This document shows positions 9,895-16,975 of a stretch of DNA of 64,000 bases, in pieces. Under the pieces are notes generated by a model that was given only the letters and a program-made list of their open reading frames with translations, was not told the DNA's origin and made no database searches. This stretch comes from Bacteroidaceae bacterium (GTDB taxonomy: Bacteria > Bacteroidota > Bacteroidia > Bacteroidales > Bacteroidaceae), in assembly GCA_017470425.1 (NCBI GenBank), contig JAFUYT010000028.1, forward strand, positions 49,855 through 113,854, given 5' to 3'. Within the stretch, counting starts at the first letter, position 1. The number at the start of each line of letters is the position of its first letter. A program made the position numbers and the translations under genes.

Positions 9895-10056
9895 ATGAAA
9901 AAGAAAACATATATCATTCCTGTCCTGAAGGCTCATTATTTGAATATGTCCAATGGCATTATGTTATCTCTTAGCGGAGAGACTTCTGCGGATAATGGAA
10001 AAACAATGGACACGAAAGAACAAGGCGACTGGAACATCTGGTCCGACGAAGAATAA
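9895..10056 (+). CDS. Small peptide, KKTY..P / EQGDW family (copy 2)
   Basis: This is a 53-residue peptide, MKKKTYIIPVLKAHYLN... ending EQGDWNIWSDEE. ATG at 9895 is chosen over the upstream in-frame TTG at 9847 because it aligns with copy 1 at 6214. The shared features are the KK(K)TY..P start, a small-residue middle (SGETSADNGK here) and the acidic EQGDW end. It closes the four-gene run [large-small-large-small], and hairpins follow it at 10067-10104 and 10161-10190. Function is unknown. Confidence 0.7.
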   Translation: MKKKTYIIPVLKAHYLNMSNGIMLSLSGETSADNGKTMDTKEQGDWNIWSDEE

Positions 10057-10065
10057 TCACACTCC

Positions 10066-10104
10066 TAACCGCCGCCCGGCGGTGCATGAAGCTGCCGGGC
10101 GGTT
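10066..10104 (+). terminator. GC-rich hairpin after the small peptide gene
   Basis: 5' aaccgc...ccggc pairs with gccgggcggtt with a 3-nt bulge. The U tract is weak, so it may act as an RNA 3'-end protector rather than a terminator. Confidence 0.5.
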
Positions 10105-10160
10105 ATACCCCGCACCAGGGGTCGTTTCTCCTGGTTGTTAGTTATAATTGTTAGTATGAT

Positions 10161-10190
10161 GTCCTGCGCTGTGAAGCGCGGGACATTTTC
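10161..10190 (+). terminator. Rho-independent terminator
   Basis: Arms gtcctgcgct (10161-10170) and agcgcgggac (10175-10184) pair over 10 bp with one G-U, loop gtga, followed by attttcg. Its 3' half (gcgctgtgaagcgcgg onward) is repeated at 11275-11301. Confidence 0.75.
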
Positions 10191-10219
10191 GTTGATAGGT
10201 ACAAATTTCCCCCGTTTCT

Positions 10220-10250
10220 TTTGGCCGTTCGGAATTAATAAGTACCTTTG
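10220..10250 (+). promoter_or_regulatory. Promoter of the nucleotidyltransferase/HEPN pair
   Basis: TTTG at 10220-10223, a 19-bp spacer, then TACCTTTG at 10243-10250: a near-perfect Bacteroidetes promoter. The start would be near 10257, about 20 nt before the ATG. Confidence 0.8.
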
Positions 10251-10277
10251 CACCCAGAAACCATCTAAGGGGTGTAT

Positions 10278-10595
10278 ATGGATAGTAAACAGGTAATAGA
10301 TAACATCAAAGGTGTAGCTACCACGGTGTTGCCGAAGGGGAGCACGCTCTATCTATATGGCTCCCGTGCACGTGGTGATGCCCGCGATGATTCTGACTGG
10401 GATTTGCTTCTGCTTCTCGATAAGCCGAAACTTGAGTTTGAGGATTTTGACAAGTACTCCTATCCTTTCGTGGAAATGGGATGGCAGATTGGTGAGGACA
10501 TACGGCCCCACGCATATACCATGAATGAGTGGTTCAACGGTCCTCATTCCATGTTCTTTTACAACGTCGAAGAGGACAAAAAAGTATTGCTATGA
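10278..10595 (+). CDS. MNT-type nucleotidyltransferase (antitoxin-like)
   Basis: This 105-residue minimal nucleotidyltransferase carries the full motif GSRARG (28-33) followed by SDWD (39-42), which binds Mg-NTP. ATG 10278 is preferred to the GTG at 10272, being nearer the family start. It overlaps the HEPN gene by ATGA. In MNT/HEPN pairs the MNT protein often neutralises the HEPN ribonuclease by nucleotidylating it (type VII toxin-antitoxin). A housekeeping nucleotidylation role cannot be excluded. Confidence 0.85.
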   Translation: MDSKQVIDNIKGVATTVLPKGSTLYLYGSRARGDARDDSDWDLLLLLDKPKLEFEDFDKYSYPFVEMGWQIGEDIRPHAYTMNEWFNGPHSMFFYNVEEDKKVLL

Positions 10596-11002
10596 GTTTA
10601 AGCAACGACGAACGACAAGTAATTGTCTCCCGCGAAATGGAGAAAGCACAAAAGACTTTCGATGACATGCTCTTCTGCGCCCAAGAAGGGAAATGGGAAG
10701 CTGCTGCCAACCGTCTCTACTACGCTCTTTTCCATGCTATGTCAGCGCTACTTATCAATGATGGACATTATGTGAAGTCTCACCGAGGCCTGATGGCCAT
10801 GTTTGGTGAGCACTATATCCGACCTGGGATTTTCGACCGCAAAGATGGTTCCCTTTTATCCGACTTGGTCATCATGCGCGACAATGCCGACTATAACTGT
10901 TTCTTCGAAGCCAATGAAGAGAAATTGTCACCTTTCATTGACCCGACGCGCCTGCTCATTGATAAGATAAGATGTTATATCGCAGGCGCAAGGGAATGTT
11001 AA
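10592..11002 (+). CDS. HEPN-domain protein (UPF0332-like, toxin-like partner)
   Basis: This 136-residue all-helical protein carries the HEPN core NRLYYALFHAMSALL (near residues 42-56), KSHRGLM and RDNADY near the C terminus. The classical RX4-6H ribonuclease motif is not obvious; RDNADY takes its usual place, so RNase activity is uncertain. It is translationally coupled to the MNT gene by ATGA, as expected for a toxin-antitoxin-like operon. Its last ~32 bases recur at 11640-11674, about 670 bp downstream. Confidence 0.8.
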   Translation: MSLSNDERQVIVSREMEKAQKTFDDMLFCAQEGKWEAAANRLYYALFHAMSALLINDGHYVKSHRGLMAMFGEHYIRPGIFDRKDGSLLSDLVIMRDNADYNCFFEANEEKLSPFIDPTRLLIDKIRCYIAGAREC

Positions 11003-11005
11003 TTG
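10971..11005. repeat. 35-bp direct repeat, copy 1 (3' end of the HEPN gene)
   Basis: The segment beginning gatgttatatcgcaggcgc and ending aatgttaattg recurs at 11640-11674 with three substitutions. The two copies bracket about 635 bp of repeat-rich non-coding DNA. Confidence 0.75.
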
Positions 11006-11240
11006 ATCCTTCCTGAATGGATTAACATATAAGAGGGAAAGAAAATCTCTGCGAGCTCTGCCTAAGCCTCCACCAGCGAAGCGTGGAGGCTGGCTCTGCG
11101 AGCTCCCGAAGGTCAGAGGAAAGGCTCTCGCTCACAAGGGGACAGGCTCAAATAATCAACGCTCCTCTGCTGCCTCTGCGTAGAAAATAAGATAACGAGT
11201 AGTAAAGGGATTCAGGCAACCGAGGTATCGCCTTCGACAT

Positions 11241-11278
11241 GCTGCCATCATTCTTTCAACGCAAAGACGCCAAGGCGC
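11241..11278. repeat. 38-bp dispersed repeat, second copy of 3390-3428
   Basis: gctgccatcattctttc..cgcaaagacgccaaggcgc matches 3390-3428 except for a substitution and a short gap region. The two copies flank the AT-rich island in the same orientation. Confidence 0.75.
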
Positions 11279-11340
11279 TGTGAAGCGCGGGACATTTTCG
11301 TCAGTACAGGTGTACTACCGTCGGCCGAAAGGGCTAGGGG

Positions 11341-11430
11341 TGTTGGCTGAAGGGCGGCGGGGTGTTGGCTGAAAGGACAGGAGGTGTTGGCTGAAAGGAC
11401 AGGAGGTGTTGGCTGAAAGGACAGAGGGTG
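11341..11430. repeat. 22-bp tandem repeat, four copies
   Basis: Units begin tgttggctgaaaggacagga at 11341 (degenerate), 11363, 11385 and 11407 with an exact 22-bp period. There are no spacers, so it is not a CRISPR array. Confidence 0.9.
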
Positions 11431-11526
11431 TCAGGTGGATCACCGTGGTGATCCACCCGACGGGTCGCGAGGTGCAGCGCAGAAGGACGCGTCGTTTCGG
11501 GTGGATCACCTTGGTGATCCACCTGA
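11431..11526. repeat. Pair of inverted 30-bp palindromes
   Basis: 11431-11460 and 11497-11526 are inverted copies of each other (28 of 30 bases). Each is itself a palindrome, ggtggatcacc-NN-ggtgatccacc, with perfect 11-bp arms. They enclose 36 bp. This could form two hairpins or one long cruciform, or serve as recombination or protein-binding sites. Confidence 0.85.
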
Positions 11527-11639
11527 TATGTTGTGGGGTGTGGTGGCGAAGGGCTTGACGTGTGTCCCGACAGGACATGGAGTTGTTGCCCAAAGCTGGC
11601 AGCGATTAGGCTGTCTTCTGCTGATTAATTTTATTTTAT

Positions 11640-11674
11640 GATGTTATATCGCAGGCGCCGGGAAATGTTAATTG
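11640..11674. repeat. 35-bp direct repeat, copy 2
   Basis: This is a second copy of the HEPN gene 3' end (see 10971-11005), here with no gene upstream. Confidence 0.75.
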
Positions 11675-11818
11675 TTGGAAAAACGGACAAAGGATGTGAT
11701 TTGCGACCTATCGACCTGATTTGACAGGACTGCAATAAAAATAAGTTTGGGTGAAATAATTTTAGTTGGAATGCTGCATTTTATGGGCAAAGGTGCGTGC
11801 TAAAAGAATATTTTTGCG

Positions 11819-11826
11819 TATGTTTG
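11819..11826 (+). promoter_or_regulatory. -7 element upstream of the phosphatase gene
   Basis: TATGTTTG fits TAnnTTTG. A start near 11833 leaves a leader of only 9-18 nt before the candidate ATGs. No good -33 element is visible. Confidence 0.45.
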
Positions 11827-11841
11827 CAGACGCAAAAAGCA

Positions 11842-12309
11842 ATGACGACGATGAAAAGGATATTGTTTGTGTGCCACGGGAATATCTGCAGGAGCCCGAT
11901 GGCGGAGTTCGTGATGAAGGATCTGGTGGCGAAGGCGGGACGCGCCGGGGAGTATGAGATTGCTTCTGCCGCCACCTCGACCGAGGAGATCGGGAATCCT
12001 GTATATCCTCCGGCACGGCGCAAGCTGGCGGAGCACGGCATCAGCTGCGCGGGCAAGACGGCGCGGCAGATGACGCGCGCAGACTATGACCGCTACGACC
12101 TGCTCATCGGGATGGACGACTGGAACATCCGCAATATGCTGCGCATCTGCGGCAGCGACCCTGACGACAAGATCCACAAGCTGCTCTCTTATGTGCCGGA
12201 GGGCTCACGGCGCTATGGGGCCGACGTGGCCGACCCGTGGTACACGGGCGACTTCGAGGCGACCTGGCAGGATGTCGTGGCGGGTTGCCAGGGCCTCTTG
12301 CGCATTTAA
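11842..12309 (+). CDS. Low-molecular-weight protein tyrosine phosphatase
   Basis: The P-loop FVCHGNICRSPMAE follows the first beta strand at the N terminus (CX5R with Ser), and the general acid motif ADPWYTGDF (DPW/Y) sits near the C terminus. At ~155 aa it has the normal length for this cytosolic family, which removes phosphate from tyrosine in regulatory or polysaccharide-export proteins. ATG 11842 or 11851 is the start; the longer in-frame GTG at 11797 lies upstream of the promoter. Its 3' end overlaps the convergent rsmD stop by four bases. Confidence 0.9.
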   Translation: MTTMKRILFVCHGNICRSPMAEFVMKDLVAKAGRAGEYEIASAATSTEEIGNPVYPPARRKLAEHGISCAGKTARQMTRADYDRYDLLIGMDDWNIRNMLRICGSDPDDKIHKLLSYVPEGSRRYGADVADPWYTGDFEATWQDVVAGCQGLLRI

Positions 12310-12845
12310 CGGAAGAGGGAGAAGTTGACGCTTCCGTAGGCGCGATGCCCGATGAAATGGGGATTTCCTGAGAAGTCCTGTGCCTTGCCATGCTCCAGGA
12401 CGAAGAGGCCGCCAGGATTCAATAATGAAGTCTGAAAGACCTGGTCGGGAAGCTGTTCGAGCTCGGGCAGGGCGTAGGGGGGATCGGCAAAGATGAAGTC
12501 GTAGGTGGCAGGCGTCTTGCGAAGGAAGCGGAGGACATCGGCGCGCAGGAGGGTGACGTCCTCCTCGGCTCGCAGCTGGCGCAGGAACTGACGGATGAAG
12601 CTGATGTGCTGCGGGTCGAGCTCCACGGCGGTGACATGGCGGCAGCCACGGGAGAGGAGTTCGAGGGTGATGCTGCCGGTGCCCGCGAACAGGTCGAGGG
12701 CTGTCGGCGCCTCCTCCTCGAAGTCGATATAGGAGCGGAGGACGTTGAAGAGGTTCTCCTTGGCGAAGTCCGTCGTGGGGCGCGCCTTGAAGGTGCGGGG
12801 TACGTCGAAGTGGCGCCCGCGGTATTTTCCGGCTACTACTCTCAT
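12306..12845 (-). CDS. rsmD: 16S rRNA (guanine(966)-N2)-methyltransferase RsmD
   Basis: This SAM-dependent methyltransferase modifies G966 of 16S rRNA. The start MRVVAGKYRGR at 12845 matches the family N terminus; sequence upstream in frame is the neighbouring gene in another frame. Motif I is DLFAGTGSITLE and the catalytic motif is FADPPYALPEL, as in RsmD. The length of 179 aa is usual. It overlaps the stop of the upstream DUF3822 gene by ATGA, so the two are translationally coupled. Confidence 0.95.
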   Translation of the reverse strand: MRVVAGKYRGRHFDVPRTFKARPTTDFAKENLFNVLRSYIDFEEEAPTALDLFAGTGSITLELLSRGCRHVTAVELDPQHISFIRQFLRQLRAEEDVTLLRADVLRFLRKTPATYDFIFADPPYALPELEQLPDQVFQTSLLNPGGLFVLEHGKAQDFSGNPHFIGHRAYGSVNFSLFR

Positions 12846-13675
12846 AGGCGATTCAGGAGGAGGGCTTTCAGGTCGGCGGGCACCTGCTGCTCGGCGGCGA
12901 GGGCGACGCGGGGGAAGAGGTCCTCGTGGCGGATGGCATCCACGTGGAGGATGTACTCTGCGAGTCCGCGGCGGAGCTCCTGCCACTGGTCGGCATCAGA
13001 GAGGCAGAGGACGAGGTGGTCGGTGAGCGACTGCATCCCGAGGAGCTGCCATACGTTGAGGGCGTAGTACTGCACATCGACATCGCTCTCTGCAGCGTAG
13101 GTGTTGGCCAGGCGGAGGTGTCCGCTGTCGAAGGCGAAGAGGGAGAAGCCACCCTCCTCGGGGCAGAGGAAGAGGCGGCGGGAGCTGTCGCGGCGGCTGT
13201 CCTCCTCGAAGCGCAGGAGGCGCTCCATCAGCATGGCGCGCGAGGCGAAGAAGCGCGCCGTGGGGTAGAACTGGAGGATGGTCTCCTCGACATCGCGGGG
13301 GATGGCATAGAGCTCCACGGACTCCAGCTGCGGCTGGATGGTGTAGGCCACGCGCACGGCGTCCCGGTCCTCGGCGGCGAAGGCCAGATGGTAGAGGTCG
13401 GCCGCCTCGTCGCGCCGGAACTCCTCGAGGGGGATGCGCGTGGCGGGCGAACAGATCAGGACGTAGGTCTGGTCGATCTGCCGGTTGAAGTAGTCGGGGC
13501 GGGCGAGCTCCTGCTGGAGCTGCGTGGCCAGCGGCACGGCGTCGGCGCGGCGGAAATGCTCGCCGCGGACGAGGCTCCCGGACTGCGGGTCGCAGACGAA
13601 AAAAGAAAATCCATCCGCGTGAATGCGGATGGATAAGGTGAGGGGATGATAGGTCTTATTCCCAGTTGCCGGCAT
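12842..13675 (-). CDS. DUF3822 family protein
   Basis: This protein of about 277 residues is of the kind found beside rsmD in Bacteroidetes. Features seen are LSIRIHADGFSFFVCDP at the N terminus, EEGGFSLFAFD in the second half and LCLSDADQ near the end, suggesting duplicated RNase H/actin-like beta-sheet modules. No signal peptide is present, so it should be cytosolic. The start is uncertain: ATG 13675 overlaps the upstream stop by 20 nt and a longer in-frame start exists at 13702. Function is unknown; coupling to rsmD hints at RNA or translation, but only by position. Confidence 0.8.
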   Translation of the reverse strand: MPATGNKTYHPLTLSIRIHADGFSFFVCDPQSGSLVRGEHFRRADAVPLATQLQQELARPDYFNRQIDQTYVLICSPATRIPLEEFRRDEAADLYHLAFAAEDRDAVRVAYTIQPQLESVELYAIPRDVEETILQFYPTARFFASRAMLMERLLRFEEDSRRDSSRRLFLCPEEGGFSLFAFDSGHLRLANTYAAESDVDVQYYALNVWQLLGMQSLTDHLVLCLSDADQWQELRRGLAEYILHVDAIRHEDLFPRVALAAEQQVPADLKALLLNRL

Positions 13676-14342
13676 TGTTGTTCCAGTTATTGAGGTCACC
13701 AATCTTCAAGCCAGGATAGTTGCCCATGTCATCGGCCAGCTGGCGACGGTTGACGATGAGGCGGTCACCGTTGCGGCCCATGTTCTTGAGGAACGACTCG
13801 TCGGGAGCGCAGCACTCCATGACGTACTGGGTGGTACCGGAACGCGTGATGGAGAGGAAGGTCTCCAGATGGAAGGTGTCGCCCTCAGCGTAGGGGATGT
13901 AGCGGAGGGAGTCGGGATTGAAGCCTTCGCCGAAGAGGGAGTCGGAGAGGTTCACCCACGTGGTGTCGCGGCGGAAGCCCTGCAGGCCGTTGGCAGCGAT
14001 GGCAGCCTGGTCGCCGCTGTTGACGATGGCGGCAGCCTTGGCCTCGGTGAGGCCCTTCTCCATCTGTTCGTCGGAGAGGACGCCTTCCTTCACGATCTTA
14101 GGAATACGGCCGTTGCGCACGAACTCCACGAGTTTCCACAGGCTGTCGCAATAGGCGGCCTCGGGGCTCTGGAGCTTGTACTCCTCCTCGGCAGCCTTGA
14201 TCTGCAACAGACGTGCCTTCACGGCGTTTTCGCGTATCGTCACTTCCTTCTGGAAGTCGATATCATCCTGGATACTGCGCCAGCAAATGAAGAGCAGGCC
14301 AATCACACAAAGCGCTAAAAGCGCATTAAAAATCTTTTTCAT
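13656..14342 (-). CDS. Membrane-anchored protein of unknown function
   Basis: The protein has 228 residues. One N-terminal hydrophobic helix (IFNALLALCVIGLLFICW) is followed by a coiled-coil-prone segment (~30-60) and a soluble domain probably outside the cytoplasm. The start at 14342 puts the helix at the N terminus; a longer in-frame ATG at 14432 would add sequence upstream of the promoter. No family was recognised beyond a conserved-looking Bacteroidales type. It is first in the run leading to DUF3822 and rsmD. Confidence 0.75.
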   Translation of the reverse strand: MKKIFNALLALCVIGLLFICWRSIQDDIDFQKEVTIRENAVKARLLQIKAAEEEYKLQSPEAAYCDSLWKLVEFVRNGRIPKIVKEGVLSDEQMEKGLTEAKAAAIVNSGDQAAIAANGLQGFRRDTTWVNLSDSLFGEGFNPDSLRYIPYAEGDTFHLETFLSITRSGTTQYVMECCAPDESFLKNMGRNGDRLIVNRRQLADDMGNYPGLKIGDLNNWNNNAGNWE

Positions 14343-14379
14343 GACGTTTATTTGAAGCTTTTTGTTTATATTTGCATCG

Positions 14380-14387
14380 CAAAAGTA
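14380..14387 (-). promoter_or_regulatory. Minus-strand -7 element
   Basis: The forward strand reads caaaagta, that is TACTTTTG on the minus strand, in the divergent gap between the membrane-anchored gene and the helicase gene. The start would be near 14373, about 30 nt upstream of the ATG at 14342. The -33 element is weak. Confidence 0.5.
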
Positions 14388-14437
14388 GCAAGAATAATTT
14401 GAATACACCGCATCTTCCTTGATTTTTTTCACATTCC

Positions 14438-15934
14438 ATGTCGATAAATGACCAAATGAGGGTGTTCATCCTCGATAATTTCGGGTTTCAGCCCACCCCA
14501 GAGCAAGAAAAAGCGGCTCAAATGATGGCTGACTTCATCCTGGAGCCAACGCGCGAGAGCATCTTCCTGCTCCGGGGGTATGCGGGCACGGGAAAGACGT
14601 CGCTCGTGGGGGCTCTCGTAAAGAGTCTCGACGCGATGAAACAGCGCACGGTGCTGATGGCACCGACGGGGCGCGCCGCCAAGGTCTTCGCGCTGCACGC
14701 CAACCACACGGCTTACACCATCCACAAGCGCATCTACCGGCAGAAGGCATTCACGGGTGAGATGGTGGATTTCATGCAGAACGTGAATCTGCTGAAGCAC
14801 ACGCTCTTCATCGTGGACGAGGCGTCGATGATCAGCAACGAGGGTCTCAGCGGCAGCGCGTTCGGGACGGGGCGGTTGCTGGACGACCTCATCCAGTTCG
14901 TCTATTCCGGCGAGGGGTGCCGGCTGATGCTCGTCGGCGACACGGCGCAGCTCCCGCCCGTCGGCGAGGAGCTGAGCCCTGCGCTGGAGCCGGAGATGCT
15001 GGAGGGCTACGGGCTGGAGGCGCATCACCTCACGCTCACGCAGGTGGTGCGCCAGCTGACGGAATCCGGCATCCTCTGGAATGCCACGCGCCTGCGACAG
15101 CTCATCGCCGCCGACGAGGTCTATGCGCTGCCGCAGCTCCGCATCGCGGGGTTCCCCGACGTGGTCTTCATGCCCGGCAACGAGCTGCTGGAAGCGCTGG
15201 AGCAGGCTTACTACCAGTGCGGCACGGACCAGACCATCATCGTGACGCGCTCGAACGTGCGCGCCAACGCCTTCAACCAAGGCATCCGCGGGCGCATCCT
15301 CGGCTACGAGGCGGAGCTGACGAGCGGCGACCAGCTGATGGTCGTGAAGAACAACTACCACTGGGTGAAGCCGGAGCCGATGGAAGGCGAGGAGGAGGCA
15401 TCGGCACTGGAGGAGCCCGTGGCACCGACGATGGACTTCATCGCCAACGGCGACATCGCCACCATCCGCCGCTACCGCAACGAGCGGGAGATGCACGGCT
15501 TCCGATTCGTGGATGTCACGCTGCGGTTCCCCGACTACGACGACCGCGAGGTGGAGGCCACGGCCATCCTGGACACGCTCACCAGCGAGGCGCCCGCCCT
15601 GACGCGTGCGCAGCAGCAACAGCTGTTCCAGCGCGTGTGGGACGACTACCCGGAGATCCACACGAAGCGCGAGCGCATGAAGGCGGTGAAGGAGGATCCG
15701 TTCTTCAACGCCCTGCAGATCAAGTACGCCTACGCCGTCACCTGCCACAAGGCACAGGGCGGGCAGTGGCAACGCGTGTTCATCGACCAGGGCTACATGA
15801 CGGAGGATATGCTCTCGCCCGACTATTTCCGATGGCTCTACACGGCGCTGACACGCGCCACGGAGACCGTCTATCTCGTGAACTGGCCGAAGGCGCAGCT
15901 CGACGCAGAGAGCCTGAAGTTGCTCGGAGATTGA
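14438..15934 (+). CDS. RecD2/Dda-like SF1B DNA helicase
   Basis: This 498-residue ATP-dependent helicase has Walker A GYAGTGKT at residues 47-54, an early APTGRAAK motif (Ia), Walker B IVDEASM, motif III LVGDTAQLPPVG, and the C-terminal signatures TCHKAQGGQW and YTALTRA (motifs V-VI). It lacks the long N-terminal domain of RecD2, resembling the shorter single-unit ATPases of Bacteroidetes annotated as exonuclease V alpha-like. RecB and RecC are not nearby, so a stand-alone repair helicase is more likely than an exonuclease subunit. Confidence 0.88.
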   Translation: MSINDQMRVFILDNFGFQPTPEQEKAAQMMADFILEPTRESIFLLRGYAGTGKTSLVGALVKSLDAMKQRTVLMAPTGRAAKVFALHANHTAYTIHKRIYRQKAFTGEMVDFMQNVNLLKHTLFIVDEASMISNEGLSGSAFGTGRLLDDLIQFVYSGEGCRLMLVGDTAQLPPVGEELSPALEPEMLEGYGLEAHHLTLTQVVRQLTESGILWNATRLRQLIAADEVYALPQLRIAGFPDVVFMPGNELLEALEQAYYQCGTDQTIIVTRSNVRANAFNQGIRGRILGYEAELTSGDQLMVVKNNYHWVKPEPMEGEEEASALEEPVAPTMDFIANGDIATIRRYRNEREMHGFRFVDVTLRFPDYDDREVEATAILDTLTSEAPALTRAQQQQLFQRVWDDYPEIHTKRERMKAVKEDPFFNALQIKYAYAVTCHKAQGGQWQRVFIDQGYMTEDMLSPDYFRWLYTALTRATETVYLVNWPKAQLDAESLKLLGD

Positions 15935-15986
15935 TAAAAAGCCTTAAAACGGGGCGCACGGCTATCGCTCTTTGTTCATTTTTTCC

Positions 15987-15994
15987 TATCTTTG
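15987..15994 (+). promoter_or_regulatory. -7 element of the AraC gene
   Basis: TATCTTTG matches TAnnTTTG. The start would be near 16001, about 20 nt before the ATG at 16022. No clear -33 element is seen at the usual spacing. Confidence 0.55.
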
Positions 15995-16021
15995 CGGGCA
16001 CAATCACTTCATCCTTCGCCT

Positions 16022-16924
16022 ATGCAAAGCCAAGTCAACCTGAACCTCTCCCATATCCCGAGCGACTTCGGGATGGGACGACTGCGCGACAAGTACCTGA
16101 TATTCGACAATCTGGACAAAAGCACCACAGGTTTTCCACATTACACCGAAGCTGCCTTCCCCATCAAATCGGAGGCGTACCTGTCCGTGATCCTCCTGCA
16201 AGGCAGTATGCGACTTATGGTCAACCTCCAGGAGGTCGAGGTGAAGGCAGGGCAGCTCCTGCTGCTCATGCCGGACAGCATCTTCCAGCACAGAGACCTG
16301 AGCCCCGATGCGCGGCTGTTCTGCCTGATGATGGATCCGGAATTCACGGACGAGATGCGCAAGAACCTGGGCATACACTTAGACCTGACCCACCGTTACT
16401 ATAATTTCGCCGTGCGCACCCTCTCGCAGGAAGCCATCGAGAACGGCATCTCGATGTACAGACTCATCAAGCGGGAGCTGGCACTGCCCGACTACCTGTA
16501 CAAGAAGGAGGTCGTGCAGCGCTACTGCGAGATCTGGATGCTCAAGAACCTGTCCCACGACAGCGAGGAAACGTCATTTATGCCGGAAGTGAACAAGCCG
16601 CTGAACCGCAAGGAGCAGATCTTCCACGATTTCCTGACACTCTTAGAGAAGCACTACACGCAGGAACGCAGCATCAGCTTCTATGCCGACCGGATGTGCC
16701 TCACGCCGAAGTATCTCTCCACGACCATCAAGGAGGTGAGCGGCAAGCACGGGATGCAGTGGATCGACGAGTACGTGGCCTTGGAGGCGAAGGCGCTGCT
16801 GAAGAACAGCGACCTGAGCGTGAAGCAGGTGAGCGAACAGCTGAGCTTCCCCTCGCAGAGTATGTTCGGGCGCTTCTTCAAGAAGATGACGGGGATATCA
16901 CCCAAACAATATAAATTCCAATAA
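16022..16924 (+). CDS. AraC-family transcriptional regulator
   Basis: This 300-residue protein has an N-terminal cupin-like sensing part (~30-130, with LMVNLQEVEVKAGQLLLLMP) and a C-terminal double helix-turn-helix (~215-300, SFYADRMCLTPKYLSTTIKE, then SEQLSFPSQSMFGRFFKKMTG-SP-YK). That layout fits single-component AraC regulators that respond to a small ligand. ATG 16022 follows the promoter; the longer in-frame start would begin upstream of the transcript. No target operon is evident next to it, since the exbD genes converge on it. Confidence 0.9.
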   Translation: MQSQVNLNLSHIPSDFGMGRLRDKYLIFDNLDKSTTGFPHYTEAAFPIKSEAYLSVILLQGSMRLMVNLQEVEVKAGQLLLLMPDSIFQHRDLSPDARLFCLMMDPEFTDEMRKNLGIHLDLTHRYYNFAVRTLSQEAIENGISMYRLIKRELALPDYLYKKEVVQRYCEIWMLKNLSHDSEETSFMPEVNKPLNRKEQIFHDFLTLLEKHYTQERSISFYADRMCLTPKYLSTTIKEVSGKHGMQWIDEYVALEAKALLKNSDLSVKQVSEQLSFPSQSMFGRFFKKMTGISPKQYKFQ

Positions 16925-16936
16925 CACCAGAAAACA

Positions 16937-16970
16937 AAGATGGCCGCCAGCGTGGCGGCCATCTTCGTTC
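16937..16970. terminator. Bidirectional terminator between araC-type gene and exbD
   Basis: Perfect 13-bp arms aagatggccgcca (16937-16949) and tggcggccatctt (16953-16965) enclose a 3-nt loop. It serves the two convergent genes. Confidence 0.85.
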
Positions 16971-16975
16971 GTTTA

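Larger units (their letters stand above)
11003..11841. other. Repeat-rich non-coding stretch downstream of the HEPN/MNT pair
   Basis: No credible gene is visible. It contains a hairpin at 11067-11091 (gcctccac...gtggaggc), two copies of ctctgcgagctc (~11048 and 11095), a second copy of the 3390 repeat, a second copy of the terminator half, a 22-bp tandem repeat, a pair of inverted 30-mers and a second copy of the HEPN 3' end. Short ORFs across it are repeat translations. Confidence 0.7.

Noticed and set aside
11341-11430. CRISPR array
   Set aside because: The 22-bp units abut each other with no unique spacers, and no cas genes are seen.
11315-11641. Short frames with repeated GDPP motifs
   Set aside because: They are translations of the palindromic repeats and the tandem repeat in several frames.
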